A stretch of DNA of 64,000 nucleotides, taken from contig CAVXDY010000007.1 of NCBI GenBank assembly GCA_963760715.1, positions 1 to 64,000 on the forward strand, given 5' to 3'. Source of the stretch: CAVXDY01 sp963760715 (GTDB lineage: Bacteria; Actinomycetota; Thermoleophilia; Miltoncostaeales; Miltoncostaeaceae). Both the position numbers and the translations under genes were made by a program. Under the pieces are notes generated by a model that saw only the letters and a list, made by a program, of their open reading frames with translations, was not told the DNA's origin and did not search any database. The first letter of the stretch is position 1. The number at the start of each line of letters is the position of its first letter. This document shows positions 8,904 through 17,697 of the stretch, piece after piece.

Positions 8904-9512
8904 ATGGAGCACCGTCGGGATCTGCGCCGATCGGAGGTCCTGCGCGGGGCTCTCCTCGGGGGCGGCGCGCTGCTCGCGGCCGCCGGCGCCGTGGCGGGGC
9001 TCTCCCGGCTCGCGGGCGCCGTGCCGTCGGCGGAGCAGGACACCCGCATCCTGAACGTCCTGCTCGGGCTGGAGCACGTCCAGCTCGCGCTCTACGAGGA
9101 GGCCCTCGACAAGGGGGCGCTCGACGGCGACCTCCTGACGTTCGCGCAGGTCGCCCGCGGGCACGAGCGGGTGCACGTGGACACCCTGCGCATGCTCCTG
9201 GGGGCGAATGCGCAGAGCCCGCCCCCGTTCACGTTCGGGGACGCGACGACCGACCCCGGGTCGTTCGCCACGGCGGCGGCCGCCATCGAGGATCTGGCCG
9301 TGGACGCCTTCAACGGCCAGGTCGCCAACCTCACCCCGCGGGCGCGGGCCGAGAGCGCGCGGGTGGTGTCGGTCAACGCGCGCCACGCCGCCTGGGTGCG
9401 CGCGGTCGAGGGCCGGGAGCCGGCATCCGAGGCCGTCAACCAGGGGCGACCGGCCTCGGAGGTCGCCCGCGCCCTGGAGGCCACCGGGCTCGTGCGGGGG
9501 GGCGCTCCGTGA
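8904..9512 (+). CDS. Ferritin-like domain protein, exported
   Basis: A 202-residue ferritin-like (Ferritin_2 type) four-helix protein behind an N-terminal hydrophobic segment (about residues 14-32). Candidate metal-ligand motifs are GLEHVQLALYEE, ERVH and AAIEDLAVDAF. In the last motif, where the paralogue downstream has EARH, this protein has NARH, so one carboxylate ligand seems lost and metal binding may be weak. The ATG at 8904 is preceded immediately by GGGGAGG. Its stop overlaps the GTG of the next gene. Function (metal handling or structural) is not known. Confidence 0.75.
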   Translation: MEHRRDLRRSEVLRGALLGGGALLAAAGAVAGLSRLAGAVPSAEQDTRILNVLLGLEHVQLALYEEALDKGALDGDLLTFAQVARGHERVHVDTLRMLLGANAQSPPPFTFGDATTDPGSFATAAAAIEDLAVDAFNGQVANLTPRARAESARVVSVNARHAAWVRAVEGREPASEAVNQGRPASEVARALEATGLVRGGAP

Positions 9513-10180
9513 GCGGGCCCGGCATCGACCTCGACGCGATCGACCCCTCGGGCGCCGTCGCCGAGGCGGCGCACCGGGTGTCGCGCCGCACCTTCCTGGC
9601 GGGCGCGGCCGGGGCCGCCGCCGCCGCCGGTCTGCCCGCCGCGGCGCTCGCGAAGGAGGCCCGGCAGGCCGACATCGACATCCTCAACTTCGCGCTGACC
9701 CTCGAGTATCTGCAGGCCGCGTTCTACACCGAGGCCGAGCGCCTGAAGGCCCTCGACGCGGTCGGCGCGGAGGCCGCGACCAAGATCGGGGCGGTCGAGC
9801 GCGCCCACGTGACGGCGCTGCAGCACGCCCTCGGGCCGGCGGCCACGCACGGACCCCTCTTCGACTTCCGGGGCGCGACGGAGGACGACGACACCTTCCT
9901 GCGCACGGCGGTCGCCTTCGAGGACCTCGGCACCGCGGCCTACAAGCAGCAGCTCACGCGTATCACCACGCCCGCCTACATCTCGGCGGCGGCCTCGATC
10001 CACACGGTCGAGGCGCGGCACGCCGCCTGGATCCGCTATATCGCGGGGGTCCAGCCGGCGGTCGCGGCCCTCGACGACCCGATCGCCGACAGCGAGGCCA
10101 AGCGGCTGGTGGCCGGGACCGGCTTCACGCGCCCCCGCCCGGTGACCACCTCGCAGTCCGCACCCCCCTTCACCGGGTGA
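9509..10180 (+). CDS. Tat-exported ferritin-like domain protein
   Basis: A 223-residue paralogue of the preceding gene. A twin-arginine signal (SRRTFLAGAAG) sits at about residues 25-35, so the protein is likely folded, perhaps metal-loaded, before export. The ferritin-like ligand pattern is complete: LEYLQAAFY, ERAH, FEDLGTAAY and EARH. It starts with GTG at 9509 overlapping the previous stop (GTGA). The pair probably forms a heteromer or works on the same substrate outside the membrane; this is inference from co-translation. Confidence 0.82.
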   Translation: MSGPGIDLDAIDPSGAVAEAAHRVSRRTFLAGAAGAAAAAGLPAAALAKEARQADIDILNFALTLEYLQAAFYTEAERLKALDAVGAEAATKIGAVERAHVTALQHALGPAATHGPLFDFRGATEDDDTFLRTAVAFEDLGTAAYKQQLTRITTPAYISAAASIHTVEARHAAWIRYIAGVQPAVAALDDPIADSEAKRLVAGTGFTRPRPVTTSQSAPPFTG

Positions 10181-10189
10181 GCGGGAGCG

Positions 10190-11005
10190 GTGCGCGGAGC
10201 GGGCCGGCGCCGACGGGTCGCCGCGGGGATCACCGTCGCGGTGCTGGCCGGCGCCGTCGCCGGGGCCGGCCTCGTCCACCGCCAGGAGGGCACGTCCGCC
10301 GCCCCGGCGACCGCGCTCCCCGGTGCGACCGCCCTGCCCCCGCCCGCCGCGTCCGGCCTCACGATCCCGGATCCGCAGCCGCTGCCCGACCAGGCCCACA
10401 CGGCGGTGTGGGCGCCGGTGCGGCGAGCCGTCGTGGCGACCGAGCGCCCCCGCGCGGGATCGGCCGAGGTCGCGCCGGTCGAGGCGCGCACCCCCGAGGG
10501 CACCACCAACCTCGTCCTGGTCATCGGGCGGACCACCGACGCGGCGGGCCGGGTCTGGCTGAGGGCGCGCCTCCCCGCGCTGCCGGCCGGTGCGACCGGC
10601 TGGATCCCGCGCGACGCCGCGGGTGGCTACGTGTCCGTGGACACCCGACTCGTGGTGGACCGCGCCGCGGAGACCCTCACCCTCACCCGGGGCGGCCGGG
10701 TCGTGATGACGGCCCCGGTGGGGGTGGGGACCGCCCGGGCGCCGACGCCGGCCGGGGAGTTCTACGTGCGGAACCGGCTCACCCGGTACCGGAGCCCGGC
10801 CTACGGGCCGATCGCCTTCGGAACGAGCGCGCGGTCGCCGGCCCTCACCGACTGGCCGGCCGGGGGCTTCATCGGCATCCACGGCACCGATCAGCCGCAG
10901 ATCCTGCCGGGGCGCGTCTCCCACGGCTGCATCCGCCTGCGCAACGACGACATACTGAGGCTCGCCCGGCTGATGCCGGTGGGGACGCCTCTGACGATCG
11001 TGTGA
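10190..11005 (+). CDS. L,D-transpeptidase (YkuD domain)
   Basis: Cross-links peptidoglycan stem peptides (3-3 links) or anchors proteins to the wall, acting outside the membrane. The 271 residues contain a signal anchor near residues 12-30, an SH3-like middle region (GWIPRDAAGG) and a C-terminal YkuD domain with the catalytic pair IHGT and SHGC (Cys about residue 247). It starts with GTG at 10190, ten bases after the ferritin-like gene, so it could be in the same operon as the sigma/anti-sigma pair. Confidence 0.92.
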   Translation: MRGAGRRRRVAAGITVAVLAGAVAGAGLVHRQEGTSAAPATALPGATALPPPAASGLTIPDPQPLPDQAHTAVWAPVRRAVVATERPRAGSAEVAPVEARTPEGTTNLVLVIGRTTDAAGRVWLRARLPALPAGATGWIPRDAAGGYVSVDTRLVVDRAAETLTLTRGGRVVMTAPVGVGTARAPTPAGEFYVRNRLTRYRSPAYGPIAFGTSARSPALTDWPAGGFIGIHGTDQPQILPGRVSHGCIRLRNDDILRLARLMPVGTPLTIV

Positions 11006-11009
11006 CCGG

Positions 11010-12323
11010 ATGATGCCGCTTGCCCAGCACCAGCACTCCGTGGGCGCCGCTCTCGGCCGCAGGATCGCGGCGGGCGCCGTGGTCGCGGGGCTGGGTCTCG
11101 CCCTGTGGGTCCCCGCGGCGGTCGCACAGGACCGTCCCGCGCCCAACCCGGAGGTGCTCACCGAGCGGTTCCCCCTCGACGCCGTCGAGACCGCACCCCG
11201 GTCTCCGGCGCCGCCCGCGACGAGCGAGCCCGCCGCCCCGTCCTCCCGTGAGGCGACGCCTCCGGCGCCCGCGCCGGCCAACGACTCCTCCGGCGACTCG
11301 ACGACCCTCGTCCTGATCATCGCCGCCGCGTTCCTGCTGGCGGGGGCCCTGGTGGGCGGCCGGGCGCTCCGCCGCCGCTGGCTGCGCAACTCCGAGCCCC
11401 CCATCCCGCCGTGGCGCGGCTCCCGGCCGGCCCCGGACGGCCGCGCCGGAGTGGCCGCCATCGACGCGCGCGTCCGGCCGCGCGGGGGCGACCCCGGCCT
11501 CGATGCCGTGAACGCCCGGATCAGCCCCCCGGAGGCCCCTCCCGTGTCCCAGCCCGACATCACCCAGACCCCCCCGACGCCCGCCCCCCCGGCCGACCCG
11601 GCCGCGTCTCCCGTCGCTGAGGCCCCGCGCGCCGAGCCCGCCGCACCGCCCCCGCCCCCGCCGCCGCCCGACATCACGCTCGTCGAGGCGGCCCCGGGCG
11701 CGCCCGCCCCCCGGCCGCGCGTGCACGACGACGACACGGCTCCCCCGCTGCCCGACATCACCCTCATCGACACGCCCAACGGCGCCGGCGGGCGCCATGA
11801 CCCGCTCCCGGGGCTGGGGGACGACCTCGAGCCGAGTGCACCCCCCTCCCTGGATGAGCTCCCGGACATCACGCTGGTGGAGCCGCCGCCGCCCGCGGCG
11901 GCACCACCTTCAGCGGCTCCGCGTCCGCGACGCGACCCGGGCAGCGACGCCCTGGCGGCCCGGATCCGTCCCGACGAGGCCCAGCTCGACGCCACCGCCC
12001 GGGCCCTTCGCAGCCGCGTGCCGCCGCGCGAGGAGCCCCGGTCGCCGGACGAGTTCTGGTCGGCCCGCCGGCGCGCTCAGACCGAGCTCCAGGCCGCGGT
12101 CGCGGCGGCCGGAGAGGCGGCCCCGCCGCCCCCGCCGCCCGAGGACGAGACCTCGAGCCCCGAGCCCGTCCCCTCGCTGCCGGCGTCGGTGCGGGAGATC
12201 GCGACCCCCCGCCACCCGCCCGCGGCCGCGACGGTGCCGGTGGCCGTCATCCACGGGTTCCGGTCGGCGCTCAGGGCCCTGCGCTCGGGACCGCGCGAGG
12301 AGGAGCGGCACCGCGACGAGTAG
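11010..12323 (+). CDS. Proline-rich membrane protein with repeated PDIT motifs, unknown function
   Basis: A 437-residue protein not recognised as a known family. It has a signal peptide (about 18-39), a short outer segment, one membrane span (about 98-118) and a long Pro/Ala-rich cytoplasmic tail. The tail repeats PDIT four times (near 182, 220, 248 and 285), three of them as PDITL(V/I). It also has three related short segments of the form DAxxARIxP (near 151, 165 and 313). The motifs look like binding or phosphorylation sites on a disordered linker, and several FHA proteins and Ser/Thr kinases are encoded in this window. It starts four bases after the L,D-transpeptidase stop and ends before a terminator. 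Confidence 0.75.
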   Translation: MMPLAQHQHSVGAALGRRIAAGAVVAGLGLALWVPAAVAQDRPAPNPEVLTERFPLDAVETAPRSPAPPATSEPAAPSSREATPPAPAPANDSSGDSTTLVLIIAAAFLLAGALVGGRALRRRWLRNSEPPIPPWRGSRPAPDGRAGVAAIDARVRPRGGDPGLDAVNARISPPEAPPVSQPDITQTPPTPAPPADPAASPVAEAPRAEPAAPPPPPPPPDITLVEAAPGAPAPRPRVHDDDTAPPLPDITLIDTPNGAGGRHDPLPGLGDDLEPSAPPSLDELPDITLVEPPPPAAAPPSAAPRPRRDPGSDALAARIRPDEAQLDATARALRSRVPPREEPRSPDEFWSARRRAQTELQAAVAAAGEAAPPPPPPEDETSSPEPVPSLPASVREIATPRHPPAAATVPVAVIHGFRSALRALRSGPREEERHRDE

Positions 12324-12344
12324 CCCGCGCCTCTCCGAACGCGA

Positions 12345-12366
12345 AAGCCCCGCCGGAGCGGGGCTT
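12345..12366. terminator. Bidirectional Rho-independent-like terminator
   Basis: AAGCCCCGC - CGGA - GCGGGGCTT forms a perfect 9-base-pair stem with a tetraloop, 22 bases after the stop of the gene ending at 12323 and just before the convergent tRNA-Met. It probably ends transcription from both sides. Confidence 0.8.
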
Positions 12367-12374
12367 CTTGCAGG

Positions 12375-12448
12375 TAGCGGAGGAGGGACTCGAACCCCCG
12401 ACACGCGGATTATGATTCCGCTGCTCTAACCAGCTGAGCTACTCCGCC
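12375..12448 (-). tRNA. tRNA-Met (CAT), elongator-like
   Basis: Minus-strand cloverleaf of 74 bases beginning GGCGGAGTAGCTCAG, anticodon stem GCGGA/TCCGC with loop ATCATAA (anticodon CAT) and T arm GGGGGTTCGAGTCCC. The 3' CCA is not encoded. D-loop and acceptor are those of elongator tRNA-Met; the tRNA-Ile2 alternative cannot be fully excluded. Confidence 0.92.
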
Positions 12449-12471
12449 CGGGCCGAACAGGGCATCGCGAG

Positions 12472-12544
<73 letters not shown>

Positions 12545-12681
12545 GAGGTTCCGAGTCTACCGAAGGGCCGCGCGCGGGCGGAAGGGGGGCCCCGGACCCG
12601 GACCGGGGCATCTCCGGCCGACCTGGCCTATCGTGAACGTATCGGCCGGTCCCGGATTCCCGGGGCCGGCCGTGGTGCGTC

Positions 12682-13905
12682 ATGGCCCAGGACTTCGTCA
12701 CACATCACACGCAGGCCGACACGGCCCGGGAGCGGCTGCGCCTCTGGCGGACGCAGCGGTTGTTCGCGGCTGCCGTGGCGGCGGCGACCGTGGGCGGGAT
12801 CTGGCTCGCGGCGATGGGGGCGGGTGCGGCCGGCGCGGCGGCGGCGATCGTGGCCGGGCTCGCCCCGACGGCGGTGGCCACCCCCCTGGCCGCCTGGGCG
12901 GCGGGCCGGGTGTCCCGCCGCGCGCTGCTGTCGGGCGCCCCGCTGGTCCTGGCGGCGGCGGTGCTGGCGTGCGAGCTGGCCTCGCCGGAGGTCGGGGTGG
13001 GCGCGGTGGTGGCCTGCGTCGCCGTGGTCGGCGCCGCCCGGGCGACCTTCGACGGGGCGACCGCCGACGTGCTGCACCACCTGACCCACCCCGAGCGCCG
13101 CATCACGGCCCACGCCGACCTCACCGCCCGCTTCGGCGGCGGGACGGCGGCGGGGCTGGCGGGAGCCCTGCTGGTGGGGCTCCTGGCGGGTCCGCACGGG
13201 GCGGTCGCGCTGGGCGGCGTCCTGGCCGCGGCGGCCTCGCTGGTCGCGGTCCACCACCACCCCGACATCGACCTGCGTCCGCACGATTCTCCGCTGTGGC
13301 GCTCGCTGGCGGCGGCCGCCCGGGTGGTGGCCGACGACCCCCTGCTGCGCCGGATCGTCGTGACGGGAGCCTGGAGCACCGCCGTCGGGGCGGCGCAGGC
13401 GACGGTCCTGATCGTGTGGCTGCGCGACGGCGTGGGCCTGCGCGGCGCGCTCGTTCCGGCGCTGCTGGCCGGCTTCGCCGCCATGCGGCTCGGCCGCCCG
13501 CTGGTGCTGCGGCTGGCGGGCCGCGCCCGGCCGGGGACGGTCCTGACGACGGTCCTCGCCGTGCAGGCCTCCGCCTCCCTCGCCGCCTACTCCGCGCACG
13601 GCTCGCTGGGGGCCGCGAGCGCCTACGCGCTCAGCCTCGCCGCCGGCGCGTCCCTGGGCATCCTGGTCAACCGCGCGCTGGCCGCCGCCTCGCCCCCGGA
13701 GCTGGCGCCGGCGGTGGGCCTGGCCGCGGGCGCCGCCTGGGCGCTCGCCGCGTGCGCGGGCGCCGCCGCGGGCGCGTGCCTCGCGGCCGGCCTGGGCCTG
13801 GCGGGGACGCACCTGGCCCTGGCCGCCCTGGCCATCCTGGGCGCCGTCGCGGTGGCCACGCGGGCCGCCGCGCAGGTGCTCGTCCCCGCGCGCCGGGGGG
13901 CATAG
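12682..13905 (+). CDS. MFS-like polytopic membrane transporter
   Basis: A 407-residue protein that is almost entirely hydrophobic Ala/Gly/Leu-rich helices with a short basic N-terminus, giving about 10-12 membrane spans. The layout, with the HPERR segment after the fourth span and a basic central loop, resembles major facilitator superfamily efflux proteins, but no substrate-specific motif is visible. Starts with ATG at 12682. It stands alone between the tRNAs and the next membrane protein on the same strand, with no clear operon partner. Confidence 0.65.
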   Translation: MAQDFVTHHTQADTARERLRLWRTQRLFAAAVAAATVGGIWLAAMGAGAAGAAAAIVAGLAPTAVATPLAAWAAGRVSRRALLSGAPLVLAAAVLACELASPEVGVGAVVACVAVVGAARATFDGATADVLHHLTHPERRITAHADLTARFGGGTAAGLAGALLVGLLAGPHGAVALGGVLAAAASLVAVHHHPDIDLRPHDSPLWRSLAAAARVVADDPLLRRIVVTGAWSTAVGAAQATVLIVWLRDGVGLRGALVPALLAGFAAMRLGRPLVLRLAGRARPGTVLTTVLAVQASASLAAYSAHGSLGAASAYALSLAAGASLGILVNRALAAASPPELAPAVGLAAGAAWALAACAGAAAGACLAAGLGLAGTHLALAALAILGAVAVATRAAAQVLVPARRGA

Positions 13906-13980
13906 GACGCGTAGTCGACCGCACGGGGGTCCGTAGTGGTCCGGATGCATAGGCGCCGGATCGGCGCCGACCATCCGGGA

Positions 13981-14802
13981 ATGCGAGCCATGCGGTCACG
14001 GCGGGCGAGGCGGCTCAGTCGACGGCGCGGCCTCCTGCTGGCGGTCGCCGCGCTGCTCACCGTCTCCGCGCTGATCGCGGTCGTGATCCTCCTGTTCGGC
14101 ACCTCAGGTGCCCTGGAGGGCCGCATCCTTCGTACCACCGCGCTTCTCGCGGGGTACGGGGTGGTCGTCCTGCCGGCGACGATGCTGCTCGACGAGGGGC
14201 GCGGGCGGGTCCTCGCGCCGGCGATGTTCACGCTCGCCGCGGCCGGCGCCGCACTCGCCCTGGCCGTCAACTGGATGGACGACCCGCCCCTGACGCTCGG
14301 CAAGGCGGCGGGCACCGTCGCCGTGGCGGCCGTGGCCGGCGCCCAGATCTCGGCGCTCCTGCTGCTCCCGCGGGACTCCGGTCAGCGCATCGTCCGGCTC
14401 CTGTTCGTGGCCTCGACGATCCTGGCCGTGGTGGTCACCGGGATGATCGCGGTCATCGTCTGGGCCGAGATCGACAACGAGGCCTCGGCCCGGATCCTCT
14501 TGGCGCTGATCGTGCTCGACGTCCTCGCCGCCGGGCTCCAGCCGATCCTGGCGCGGGCGCGCCCGGCCGGGATCGAGGCCCACCTGCGGATCGCGACCGC
14601 CTCGGGAGAGCACGAGGTCGTCGTCAGCGGCCGCGACCTCGGATCAGCCGTCGCCACGGCGATCCGTGACATCGAGGCCGGCGGGGGGCGAGTGCGCAGC
14701 ATCGAGGTGGGGGAGCACGCCGAGGTCCCCCGCGCGCGATCCCGCCGCCATCTCGGAGGAGGCGCGCACCTCGGTCTGAGCCGGGGGCGCGGGGTGCCGT
14801 GA
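13981..14802 (+). CDS. Integral membrane protein with C-terminal soluble domain, unknown function
   Basis: About 273 residues from the ATG at 13981 (an upstream in-frame start at 13936 is also open). An Arg-rich N-terminus is followed by about six membrane spans and a C-terminal soluble part of about 80 residues (HLRIATASGEHEVVVSGRDL). No known catalytic motif is seen. The basic N-terminus favours a cytoplasmic start and cytoplasmic C-terminal domain. The family is not recognised. Confidence 0.65.
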   Translation: MRAMRSRRARRLSRRRGLLLAVAALLTVSALIAVVILLFGTSGALEGRILRTTALLAGYGVVVLPATMLLDEGRGRVLAPAMFTLAAAGAALALAVNWMDDPPLTLGKAAGTVAVAAVAGAQISALLLLPRDSGQRIVRLLFVASTILAVVVTGMIAVIVWAEIDNEASARILLALIVLDVLAAGLQPILARARPAGIEAHLRIATASGEHEVVVSGRDLGSAVATAIRDIEAGGGRVRSIEVGEHAEVPRARSRRHLGGGAHLGLSRGRGVP

Positions 14803-14805
14803 TGG

Positions 14806-15169
14806 TCAGGCCTTCTTGGCGTACATCTCCATGCCGGTGAAGTCGACCTGGACGCAGGGCTCATCGCCCACGACCCACGCGTCGTGACCCGGGGGGATGA
14901 CGATGCACGTCGCCCGGGCCGATCTCCTTCTCGGTCCCGTCGTCCATCCGCACGACCATTCGGCCGGAGACGCAGTAGCCCATGTGCGGCGCCTGGCAGC
15001 TCTCGGTGCCGGCGATCGGCTTCACGTGCTCCGACCAGCGCCATCCCGGCTCGAACGTCCCGCGCCCGACCGTTCCGCCGGCCAGCTTCACGATCTCGAC
15101 CCGACCCTTGTCCACGAATGGGCGGGTCTCATCGGCCTGGTCGGGGTTCCTTACCTCGAGCTCAGCCAT
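14806..15169 (-). CDS. Cupin-domain protein, frameshifted near its 3' end
   Basis: A small single-domain cupin of about 120 residues. The beta-barrel core reads GWRWSEHVKPIAG, APHMGYCVSGRMVV and GPGDV, with His residues in the usual motif positions. In the ATG 15169 frame the protein breaks near 14908. One base restored there recovers the continuation IPPGHDAWVVGDEPC and ends at the TGA at 14806. The break is therefore most likely a sequencing indel. Ligand and metal are unknown; such cupins often sit beside regulators or stress genes, but none is adjacent here except a tRNA. Confidence 0.75.
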
Positions 15170-15273
15170 GACGGCCTCCCTGATGCGTTGCCGTGCTCGC
15201 GACCCTATGGCCGCTTCCGGACCCCGGGCAAGCGGCGCGGGCGCCGCGGGCCTCACCGCCGGAACGCGATGAA

Positions 15274-15355
15274 TGGGGGGAGCAGGATTCGAACCTGCGT
15301 AGGCGTAGCCGGCGGTTTTACAGACCGCTCCCTTTGGCCGCTCGGGCATCCCCCC
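15274..15355 (-). tRNA. tRNA-Tyr (GTA)
   Basis: Class II tRNA of 82 bases on the minus strand: acceptor GGGGGGA/TCCCCCC, anticodon stem GCGGT/ACCGC with loop CTGTAAA (anticodon GTA), a long variable arm (CGGCTACGCCTACG region) and T arm CAGGTTCGAATCCTG. CCA is not encoded. Confidence 0.93.
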
Positions 15356-15420
15356 CGGGGTCTCGAGCCCGCGGAAGGCTAGCACCGGCGGACCGGGTTC
15401 CGGCCCGCCTCCGTGAGGGC

Positions 15421-16146
15421 CTACGCCTCCGCGGCCGAGGAGCCCACGGCGGCGGGCTCGAAGCGGTAGCCGACCCCGTAGTGGGTCTGGACGTAGGTCA
15501 TGTCCGGGCGCGCCGCGGTGAGCTTCTGGCGCACCTTTCGCACGAAGACGTCAACCGACCGGTCACCGCGGATCATCTCGTAGCCCCAGACCTCGCGATA
15601 GACGCGCTCCCGCGGCACGGGCTTGCCCTCGGCGTGCGCCAGGGCGTAGAGCACCTCGAACTCGCGGGGGGTGAAGCCGACCGACCGTCCGTCCACGAAG
15701 GCCTGAACCTGCTCGGGGTCGATCAGCAGTCCGGCGACCTCGATCGACTCACCGCCGGGCTGGCCGCGGTGCGACTCCACCCGCCGCAGGTGCGCCTGCA
15801 CGCGGGCGAGCAACTCTTTCATGGAGAAGGGCTTGGTCACGTAGTCGTCGGCACCCATCTCGAGGCCGTGGACCCGGTCGAACTCGCTCGTGCGCGCGCT
15901 GCAGACGATGACCGGCACACGCGGGTCCTCCCGGCGCACCTCCTCGGCCACCCGCCAGCCGTCCACCTGGGGCAGCATCAGGTCGAGGATCACGAGGTCT
16001 GGGCGCTGCTGGCGGAAGAGCCGCAGGCCATGGCCGCCGTCGCCGGCCCGGAGCGTGCGGAAGCCCGCGCGCTCGAGTGCGTAGGCGATCGAGTCGGAGA
16101 TCGCCTCGTCGTCCTCCACGATCAGGACGGTCTGGGGCGCCGGCAC
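15421..16146 (-). CDS. OmpR/PhoB-family response regulator, orphan
   Basis: DNA-binding response regulator of 241 residues. The receiver domain has the acidic pocket ED at 11-12, phospho-acceptor Asp55 (LVILDLMLP) and the conserved Lys in VTKPF near 104. The C-terminal winged-helix domain (about 140-230) carries FTPREFEVLYAL and GDRSVDVFVRKVRQKL. No histidine kinase gene is adjacent. The divergent neighbour is a Ser/Thr kinase, so cross-talk is possible but unproven. Starts at ATG 16146. Confidence 0.93.
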   Translation of the reverse strand: MPAPQTVLIVEDDEAISDSIAYALERAGFRTLRAGDGGHGLRLFRQQRPDLVILDLMLPQVDGWRVAEEVRREDPRVPVIVCSARTSEFDRVHGLEMGADDYVTKPFSMKELLARVQAHLRRVESHRGQPGGESIEVAGLLIDPEQVQAFVDGRSVGFTPREFEVLYALAHAEGKPVPRERVYREVWGYEMIRGDRSVDVFVRKVRQKLTAARPDMTYVQTHYGVGYRFEPAAVGSSAAEA

Positions 16147-16241
16147 CCCGCCAGTCTAGCCCACCCCTTCGGGGCCGGCCGGAGCCGGTGACGGCGGTAT
16201 CCTCCGCCGGTGACGATGGCGCACGCCGACGGCGAACGGCC

Positions 16242-17696
16242 GTGACCGCTCCGATCCAGGGGGAGCGCTACCGGCTGGACGAGCTGATCGGCCGTGGAGG
16301 GATGGCCTCGGTGTGGCGGGCGACGGACACCGTGCTGGGGCGGCCCGTGGCGGTCAAGCGGCTGCACCCCGGTCTGATCGCCGACGAGGAGCACGCCGAG
16401 CGCTTCCGCCGGGAGGCCATGCTGGTGGCGCGCCTCTCCCACCCGAACCTGGTGCGCCTGCTCGACCGCGGCGAGGACGCCGACGGCCCCTACCTCGTGA
16501 TGGAGCTGGTGGACGGCGAGAACCTGAAGAGCCTCGTGCGCCGCGAGGGCGCGCTGCCCCCCGAGGAGGCGGTGCGCATCTGCGTGGAGGTGGGCCGGGC
16601 CCTCGCCTACGCGCACGCCCAGGGGGTGGTCCACCGCGACATCAAGGCCCAGAACGTGCTGCTCACCCGCGACGGCGGCGTCAAGCTCACCGACTTCGGC
16701 ATCGCGCGCCTGATGGAGGCCAACGGGGAGCCGGGCCTCACGCGGACGGACATGCTCGTGGGGAGCGCGGACTACCTCTCGCCGGAGCAGGCGGACGGGC
16801 GCCCCGTCAACGCGCGCACGGACGTCTACTCCCTCGGGATCGTGCTCTACGAGTGCCTGACCGGCCGGCTGCCGTTCCCGGGCGAGGGCTTCGTCGCCGT
16901 GGCCATGCGCCAGTGCTCGGAGCCCCTGCCCGACCCCCGCGCCCTCGCCCCGGCGGTCCCCGGCTGGCTGGCCGCCACGGCCCAGCGGGCCGCGGCCAAG
17001 GAGCCCGCCGACCGCTACCCCGACGCCGCCTCCTTCGTCGAGGCCCTGCTCTCCGAGGAGGAGCCGGAGAGCGGGGGCACGGCGGTGATGCCCGTCCTCG
17101 ACGGCGACACCCAGCGCCGGCGCCGCCCGGGCCGGCGCCGGGCCGTGTGGATCGGCTCGCTCGTCGCGCTCGCCGCCGTGGCCGGGATCGCGGCGATCGT
17201 GGTCCTCGGCCCCGGCGGCGGGGGATCGACCCCGCCGGCCGTGGCCGCCGCACCCCTGACGTTGTCGTCGGTGACCGACTTCGATCCGCTCGGCGACGGC
17301 CGCGAGCGGCCCGACCTGCTCCCGCTCGCGAGCGACGGCGATCCGTCGACCGCCTGGTACACCGAGAACTACCAGGACTCCCCGGAGCTCGGGGGCCTGA
17401 AGAAGGGGGTGGGGCTCTCGCTGGCGCTGCCGGCCCCGGCGGTGGCCACCGAGATGGTGATCGACTCCCCCACGCCGGGGGCCCATTTCGAGGTTCTCGG
17501 GCCGGGAAGCGGGATCGAGCGGCAGACCCTCGCCCAGGGCACGCTGACCGGCGGGCGGCAGGTGATCCCGCTGACCCGGGCCGCGGCCTCGGCCTCGTAC
17601 GTCCTGTGGCTCACCTCGCTCGTGCCCGACGGGAAGGGCGGCTACTGGGCGGGGGTGGGGGAGGTGCGGCTGCGGGGTACGCCGAACTCGCAGTGA
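16242..17696 (+). CDS. Receptor-like Ser/Thr protein kinase with discoidin-like outer domain
   Basis: Membrane protein kinase of 484 residues. The kinase domain (about 5-265) has the Gly-rich loop GRGGMASVW, Lys in VAVKRL, HRDIKAQN, DFGIARL and the SPEQ segment. One membrane span lies near residues 302-322. The outer domain (about 345-484) contains SDGDPSTAWYTENYQ, typical of discoidin/NPCBM-like carbohydrate-binding modules. It therefore looks like a sensor of wall glycans or another external ligand. The GTG at 16242 is chosen because it just precedes the kinase fold; it is divergent from the response regulator. The recombinase gene starts one base after its stop. Confidence 0.88.
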   Translation: MTAPIQGERYRLDELIGRGGMASVWRATDTVLGRPVAVKRLHPGLIADEEHAERFRREAMLVARLSHPNLVRLLDRGEDADGPYLVMELVDGENLKSLVRREGALPPEEAVRICVEVGRALAYAHAQGVVHRDIKAQNVLLTRDGGVKLTDFGIARLMEANGEPGLTRTDMLVGSADYLSPEQADGRPVNARTDVYSLGIVLYECLTGRLPFPGEGFVAVAMRQCSEPLPDPRALAPAVPGWLAATAQRAAAKEPADRYPDAASFVEALLSEEEPESGGTAVMPVLDGDTQRRRRPGRRRAVWIGSLVALAAVAGIAAIVVLGPGGGGSTPPAVAAAPLTLSSVTDFDPLGDGRERPDLLPLASDGDPSTAWYTENYQDSPELGGLKKGVGLSLALPAPAVATEMVIDSPTPGAHFEVLGPGSGIERQTLAQGTLTGGRQVIPLTRAAASASYVLWLTSLVPDGKGGYWAGVGEVRLRGTPNSQ

Positions 17697-17697
17697 C

